Positions 5,844-9,960 of a stretch of DNA of 9,960 nt are shown in pieces. This DNA comes from Bacillota bacterium (GTDB lineage Bacteria > Bacillota > Clostridia > Clostridiales > Clostridiaceae). The stretch is from assembly GCA_023399035.1 (NCBI GenBank), contig JAEWQX010000248.1:1-9960 (forward strand), given 5' to 3'. The translations under genes and the position numbers were made by a program. Each line of letters starts with the position of its first letter. The first letter of the stretch is position 1. The notes under the pieces were generated by a model. The model saw only the letters and a list, made by a program, of their open reading frames with translations, searched no databases and was not told where the DNA came from.

Positions 5844-7610
5844 ATGATAAATGTTGCATTACTAGGAAATCCAAATGTAGGGAAGACAACATTATATAAT
5901 GCTCTGACTGGTTCAAATCAATATGTAGGGAATTGGCCTGGAGTTACAGTTGATAAAAAGGAAGGTTATTTTGAAAATGTAAAAATTGCTGACCTGCCTG
6001 GTATTTATGCCATGGATACTTTTTCAAATGAGGAAAAGGTATCAAAAAAATATTTAGAAGAAGAAAATATTGATGTTATCTTAAATATAGTGGATGCATC
6101 AAATTTAAATAGAAATTTATATCTTACTACTCAGTTAAAAGAATTTAACAAGCCTATAATTCTTGCTTTAAATATGATTGATATATGTGAAGCAAAGGGC
6201 ATTAAGATAAATTATAAAAAGCTTGAAGAAGAGCTTGGAGTTGAAGTTATTCCTATAACTGCAGGGAAATCAATAGGAATTGATGAAGTGAAGGAAAGGC
6301 TTAAAAGAGGAAATTTCAAGCACAGTGATGATAAGGGAAAATTCAGTTTTAAGACTGAAAAAGAAGCCTATGATTTCATAGAAAAAGTGTTAGATAAATG
6401 TGTGGAAGAAAAGAAGGATAAAAAGGAAAGCATAACTGAAAAGCTTGATAAGTTTGTGCTTCATCCTGTTTTTGCTTATCCCATATTCCTGGCAATGATG
6501 GTGTTAATGTTTGAACTGACGTTTTCATGGGTCGGACAGCCATTATCAGACCTGCTTGATGGAATTTTAAATGATTCAATAATTCCATATTTATCTGGAC
6601 TGCTTGCTAATTCATCACCATGGTTCAGTTCACTTATTGTAGATGGAATAGTATCTGGTGTTGGTGGAATAATAGTACTGCTTCCAATAATTCTTGTACT
6701 GTTCATATGCATAACAATTTTAGAAGACAGTGGATATATGTCAAGAGTAGCATTTATGATGGATAAGCTTATGAGAAAAATGGGACTTTCAGGCAAAGCA
6801 TTCATTCCAATGATAATAGGATTTGGATGTACTGTACCTGCAGTGATGACTGCAAGAACACTTGAAAGTGAAAAAGACAGAAAACTTACTGCTCTTTTAG
6901 TACCATTTATGTCTTGTAATGCAAGACTTCCAGTTTATACTGTATTTGCTTCTGTTTTCTTTACAAATCACAGAGGTCTTGTAGTTGGATCACTTTATGC
7001 AGGCGGAATTGTTGTTGCATTCTTACTTGGAATGCTGCTAAAGAATACATATTTCAAAAAAGATGAAGAACCATTTATTCTTGAAGTACCTGAATATAAG
7101 ATGCCAACATTTAAATCTATATACAAGCAGACATTTGATAAGGCAGCAGGGTTCCTAAAGAAAGCAGGAACTGTAATATTTGCAATGAGCGTAGTTGTAT
7201 GGTTCCTTTCTAACTTCAATCTTCATGGAATGGTTGAAGAAGTTAATGACAGTATATTAGCATCAATAGGTAATGTAATTGCTCCTATTTTTGCACCATT
7301 AGGATTTGGAAACTGGCAGAGTGCTGTATCTCTTCTTTCAGGACTTCTTGCAAAAGAATCAGTACTGGCTTCAATGGAAATAATCTTTGCTGGTGACTTA
7401 AGTGCAGTGCTTCCAATGCATTTTTCAACATTATCTGCATATACATTTTTAGTTTTTGTACTTCTTTATACACCTTGTATTTCAGTACTAGGTACAATGA
7501 AGAAGGAATATGGCGGAAAATTCACACTTATGTCTGTAGTATTCCAGCTAGTAGTTGCATGGAGTGCAGCATTTATAGTGTTTAATGTTGGAAGATTATT
7601 CATTGGTTAA
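5844..7610 (+). CDS. feoB: FeoB, GTP-gated ferrous iron permease, 588 aa
   Basis: FeoB imports Fe2+ across the inner membrane and has a cytosolic G-protein domain. The G motifs are all present: G1 GNPNVGKT (8-15), G2 Thr35 in VGNWPGVTVDKK, G3 DLPG (50-53), G4 NMID (110-113) and a G5-like TAGKS (139-143). A helical dissociation-inhibitor region spans about 165-205. The membrane part begins near 208 and holds the conserved GFGCTVPAV (326-334), MSCNARLPVY (356-365), AKES (503-506) and TPCISVLG (543-550) motifs. The length is normal for the shorter Gram-positive FeoBs, with no truncation. GAGAGG just upstream serves as the ribosome binding site. It lies between feoA and a small Cys-rich partner gene. 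A Fur-like site upstream suggests iron repression (inference). Confidence 0.98.
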   Translation: MINVALLGNPNVGKTTLYNALTGSNQYVGNWPGVTVDKKEGYFENVKIADLPGIYAMDTFSNEEKVSKKYLEEENIDVILNIVDASNLNRNLYLTTQLKEFNKPIILALNMIDICEAKGIKINYKKLEEELGVEVIPITAGKSIGIDEVKERLKRGNFKHSDDKGKFSFKTEKEAYDFIEKVLDKCVEEKKDKKESITEKLDKFVLHPVFAYPIFLAMMVLMFELTFSWVGQPLSDLLDGILNDSIIPYLSGLLANSSPWFSSLIVDGIVSGVGGIIVLLPIILVLFICITILEDSGYMSRVAFMMDKLMRKMGLSGKAFIPMIIGFGCTVPAVMTARTLESEKDRKLTALLVPFMSCNARLPVYTVFASVFFTNHRGLVVGSLYAGGIVVAFLLGMLLKNTYFKKDEEPFILEVPEYKMPTFKSIYKQTFDKAAGFLKKAGTVIFAMSVVVWFLSNFNLHGMVEEVNDSILASIGNVIAPIFAPLGFGNWQSAVSLLSGLLAKESVLASMEIIFAGDLSAVLPMHFSTLSAYTFLVFVLLYTPCISVLGTMKKEYGGKFTLMSVVFQLVVAWSAAFIVFNVGRLFIG

Positions 7611-7646
7611 TTTCATATTTAAATAGTTATTATTGGAGATGATAAG

Positions 7647-7808
7647 ATGATGGAAATATTAATTACGGCATTAATAGTAATATTTGCAGCATACATAATA
7701 GTGAAATTATTAAAGAACTCATCAGAAGGAAAATGCAGCGGAGGATGTTCTAAATGCAGTTCAAAGTCACAATGCAGTGGATATTCTGATGAAAATAAGA
7801 AAATATAA
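7647..7808 (+). CDS. FeoB-associated Cys-rich membrane protein, 53 aa
   Basis: This short gene lies 36 bases after feoB. GGAG at 7635-7638 lies 8 bases before the first of two adjacent ATG codons. The product MMEILITALIVIFAAYIIVK is a single N-terminal membrane helix (about 3-21), followed by a short Cys-rich tail with Cys30, Cys34, Cys37 and Cys43 (pattern Cx3Cx2Cx5C). This is the layout of the FeoB-associated Cys-rich membrane proteins found after feoB in Firmicutes. They are thought to act in place of FeoC, perhaps by handling iron or gating FeoB; the exact role is not established. A terminator directly after it closes the feo operon. Confidence 0.92.
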   Translation: MMEILITALIVIFAAYIIVKLLKNSSEGKCSGGCSKCSSKSQCSGYSDENKKI

Positions 7809-7832
7809 TGTAACTAAATATCTTTAAAGTAT

Positions 7833-7867
7833 AAAGCTGTGGGATTTATCCTATGGCTTTAATTTTT
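7833..7867 (+). terminator. Terminator of the feo operon
   Basis: Arms 7833-7844 and 7849-7860 form a 12-bp stem with three G-U pairs and a 4-base loop, followed by AATTTTT. The G-U pairs favour plus-strand use. Confidence 0.75.
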
Positions 7868-7946
7868 GTATTCAATTAGCAGTTTCTATACAATGTAAAT
7901 TCATGTTTATATATTTTACAAAACAATAGTATTATTGAAAAAATGA

Positions 7947-7980
7947 AGTCGAAAAATAAAAAAGAATGAATTTTGTCGAA
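7947..7980 (+). promoter_or_regulatory. Two Spo0A-box-like sites upstream of the permease
   Basis: TGTCGAA at 7974-7980 is an exact match to the core 0A box, and AGTCGAA at 7947-7953 differs at one base in the same orientation, 27 bases apart. They lie about 80-110 bases before the permease start. Control by Spo0A is an inference; no convincing promoter could be fixed next to them. Confidence 0.4.
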
Positions 7981-8058
7981 ATAGTGTACATTCTTTGATA
8001 AATAAGTTATTATTTTTATTGTGAAAAATTAAATAATGAATGGAGAGGAATTAGAAAT

Positions 8059-9462
8059 ATGTCACAAAATAACGACAAAAAGATTATGTGGTATACGCTT
8101 GCATTTATGGCATTTTCAGGAGTATGGGGATTCGGAAATGTTATTAATGGTTTCTCAGAATATGGCGGATTAAAAGCTATCGTTGCATGGCTTATTATAT
8201 TTGCTATATATTTTATACCATATGCTCTTATGGTAGGGGAATTAGGATCTGCATTCAGAGAACATGGTGGCGGAGTTAGTTCATTTATTCATGAAACTAT
8301 ATGACCTAAACTTGCATATTACGCTGGTTGGACATACTGGATTGTACATATGCCTTATATTTCTCAAAAGCCATCAGGATTCATGATTGCATCAAGCTGG
8401 GCTATATTCCAAGATAACAGAATAAGTAAAATGAACACTGTCGTGTTACAATTAGCTTGTCTTGCTATCTTTATCATAGGTCTGTACGTAGCTTCAAAGG
8501 GAATTAACGTACTTAAAAAATTATCAGCACTTGCTGGTACATCAATGTTTGTAATGTCAATATTATTCATCATATTAATGGTGGCAGCACCAGCAATAAC
8601 TGATGCAAACTTAAATACTATTGACTGGTCACTTAACAGTTTTATGCCAACATTTGATGTTAAATTCTTCACAAGTTTATCAATATTAGTATTTGCAGTA
8701 GGCGGATGTGAAAAGATATCTCCTTACGTAAATGAAATGAAGGAATCATCAGGATTTTCTAAAGGAATGATAGCTCTTGCAGGTATGGTTGCTGTATGTG
8801 CTATACTTGGAACAATATCTCTTGGAATGATGTTTGATTCAAACAATATACCAAAAGACTTAATGACAAATGGAGCATATTATGCATTCCAAAAACTTGG
8901 TGAATACTATCATGTAGGAAACATCTTTGTTATTCTTTATGCAGTAACTAACATGATAGGTCAATTTGCAGTATTGATAATTTCAATTGATGCACCTTTA
9001 AGAATGCTTCTTGGAAGCGCTGACAAACGTTTCATACCAGAAAAACTGTTTGTTAAGAATGAAAATGGTGCATATGTAAATGGACACAAGCTTATATTCA
9101 TAATCGTTTCTATATTAATCGTAGTACCTGCATTTGGTATAGGAAGCGTTGATGATTTAGTTAAATGGCTTGTAAAATTAAATGCAGTATGTATGCCTCT
9201 TCGTTACCTATGGGTATTCGTAGCATATATTGCACTTAAGAAAGCTGGAGACAAGTTTGACAGGGAATATTTCTTTGTTAAAAATAAAACTGTAGGACTT
9301 ATATTTGGTGCATGGTGTTTTGCATTTACAGCATTCGCATGTATTGGAGGTATGTATTCAGAAGACAAATTCCAATTAATACTTAATATAATCACTCCTT
9401 TAGTATTAGTAGGTCTAGGATTAATAATGCCTAAGCTTGCAAAGAAAAACAGCAGTAATTAA
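8059..9462 (+). pseudogene. APC-family amino acid permease interrupted by one in-frame TGA
   Basis: The frame from ATG 8059 to TAA 9460-9462 spans 467 codons, the usual size for an APC-superfamily amino acid permease with about 12 helices. It is broken only by TGA at 8302-8304 (codon 82). Before it is the TM1 signature GVWGFGNVINGFSEYGG and TM2 ending GGGVSSFIHETI; after it, PKLAYYAGWTYW and MPYISQKPSG continue in the same frame. Relatives are expected to have Gly here (ETxGPKLAYY), so GGA to TGA is the likely change. GGAGAGG at 8042-8048 lies 10 bases before the start. The ATG at 8350 opens a 370-residue remainder but has no ribosome binding site and would lack the first helices. Without readthrough only an 81-residue fragment is made. 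The substrate is not readable, though the subgroup resembles glutamate/GABA-type antiporters. Confidence 0.88.
8302..8304 (+). other. In-frame TGA nonsense codon in the permease
   Basis: The TGA is followed by C, giving the TGAC context known to be leaky in bacteria. No obvious SECIS-type hairpin was recognised downstream, and Gly rather than Cys is the expected residue, so selenocysteine is unlikely. A sequencing error, a recent mutation or tolerated readthrough cannot be told apart from the sequence. Confidence 0.85.
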
Positions 9463-9478
9463 TAAGCATGTATTTAAG

Positions 9479-9521
9479 GAACATAGAAGTGAATGAAAGT
9501 TCATTTCTATGTTCTTTTTTT
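9479..9521 (+). terminator. Intrinsic terminator after the permease
   Basis: Arms 9479-9493 and 9500-9514 form a 15-bp stem with one G-U pair and a 6-base loop, followed by seven T. This is the clearest terminator in the window. Confidence 0.92.
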
Positions 9522-9635
9522 ATGTTTAATTTCTAAAAATATTTCAAATAATATATATAAAGATAATTTTGAGTGAAATTATGTATAGTTATGATAGAGT
9601 TATGAACATGAACTACTGTTTCTATTTTCGATATT

Positions 9636-9664
9636 TTTACATAAGTTATTCATAGTGCTATAAT
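9636..9664 (+). promoter_or_regulatory. SigA-type extended -10 promoter of the lipoprotein gene
   Basis: TTTACA (9636-9641), a 17-base spacer and TATAAT (9659-9664), with TG at 9656-9657 giving an extended -10. The transcript would start near 9671, about 40 bases before the ATG. Confidence 0.75.
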
Positions 9665-9710
9665 TAAAGTTAGGTTTTAATTATAATAAATTGCAGTAAT
9701 AGGGGGAATT

Positions 9711-9960
9711 ATGATAAAACATTATAAGAAATACGTTATGATTACACTTGTTGCAGCATTGCTTGGAACTGTAATTAGCGGCTGCAGGAGCAATGTTGAA
9801 TATATTGAAGAAAACCTTAAGAACGATAATTATGTAAAAGCAGTAAAAAAAGCAGACAGCCTTACAGATGAAAATGAAAAAGAAGAAGCACAGAATCTTA
9901 TAATAAATAAGATTGAAAATATTAAAAACCAGTATATGGATGGTGTAATAGATGGGACAC
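9711..9960 (+). CDS. Putative lipoprotein, N-terminal part (runs off the window)
   Basis: Eighty-three codons are visible. The product starts MIKHYKKYVMITLVAALLGT and has a classic lipoprotein signal: a Lys-rich n-region, a hydrophobic core (about 9-22) and the lipobox ISGC with the lipidated Cys at residue 25. It should be exported by Sec, diacylated and anchored to the outer face of the membrane. The mature part is charged and probably helical (YIEENLKNDNYVKAVKKADS), with a TPR-like feel, but no family can be named from this much. AGGGGGA at 9701-9706 is the ribosome binding site, only 4 bases from the ATG. It has its own strong promoter after the permease terminator. Confidence 0.85.
   Translation, partial: MIKHYKKYVMITLVAALLGTVISGCRSNVEYIEENLKNDNYVKAVKKADSLTDENEKEEAQNLIINKIENIKNQYMDGVIDGT

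Noticed and set aside
8302..8304. Selenocysteine at the permease TGA
   Set aside because: Gly, not Cys, is expected at this site, it is in a transporter family not known for selenocysteine, and no SECIS-like hairpin was recognised downstream.
8350..9462. A separate 370-residue permease starting at ATG 8350
   Set aside because: It is the same frame as the upstream part, begins inside the transporter without its first helices, and lacks a ribosome binding site. It is better read as the remainder of one interrupted gene.

Overview
The window has the look of a low-GC, endospore-forming Firmicute of the Clostridium type. It is strongly AT-rich, with AT-ending codons, AGGAGG-type ribosome binding sites, TTGACA/TATAAT-like promoters, a clostridial feo iron-uptake cluster with its small Cys-rich partner, and candidate Spo0A boxes. 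Genus is an inference; nothing here fixes the species. No rRNA, tRNA, CRISPR array, insertion sequence or phage gene was seen. Most genes are short, singly transcribed units separated by AT-rich spacers with recognisable hairpin terminators.

Left part (1-2880): the last 25 codons of an unidentified gene; a 99-residue Cys/Gly-rich repeat protein with one hydrophobic segment; a 192-residue protein of unknown function behind a strong extended -10 promoter; then two genes on the minus strand, a CspA-type cold-shock protein and a Nudix hydrolase. A 58-residue acidic protein of unknown function diverges from the Nudix gene.

Middle part (2880-5350): about 450 bases with no recognisable gene, then a NADAR-family N-glycosidase, a bidirectional hairpin, a decayed minus-strand EamA/DMT transporter remnant (3993-4226) that ordinary ORF calling misses, and an intact MscS-type mechanosensitive channel.

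Right part (5400-9960): a ferrous iron uptake operon, feoA - feoB - FeoB-associated Cys-rich membrane protein, ending in a terminator. A 14/15 match to a Fur box lies between feoA and feoB. Next is an APC-family amino acid permease whose otherwise intact 467-codon frame is cut by one in-frame TGA at codon 82, probably a GGA glycine to TGA change. It is preceded by two Spo0A-box-like sites and followed by a classic terminator. The window ends inside a new lipoprotein gene with a near-consensus promoter.

No clearly new multi-gene system is visible. The points most worth a second look are the single nonsense codon in the permease, the EamA remnant, the Cys/Gly repeat protein, the Fur-like site inside the feo operon, and the NADAR and Nudix genes lying close together.
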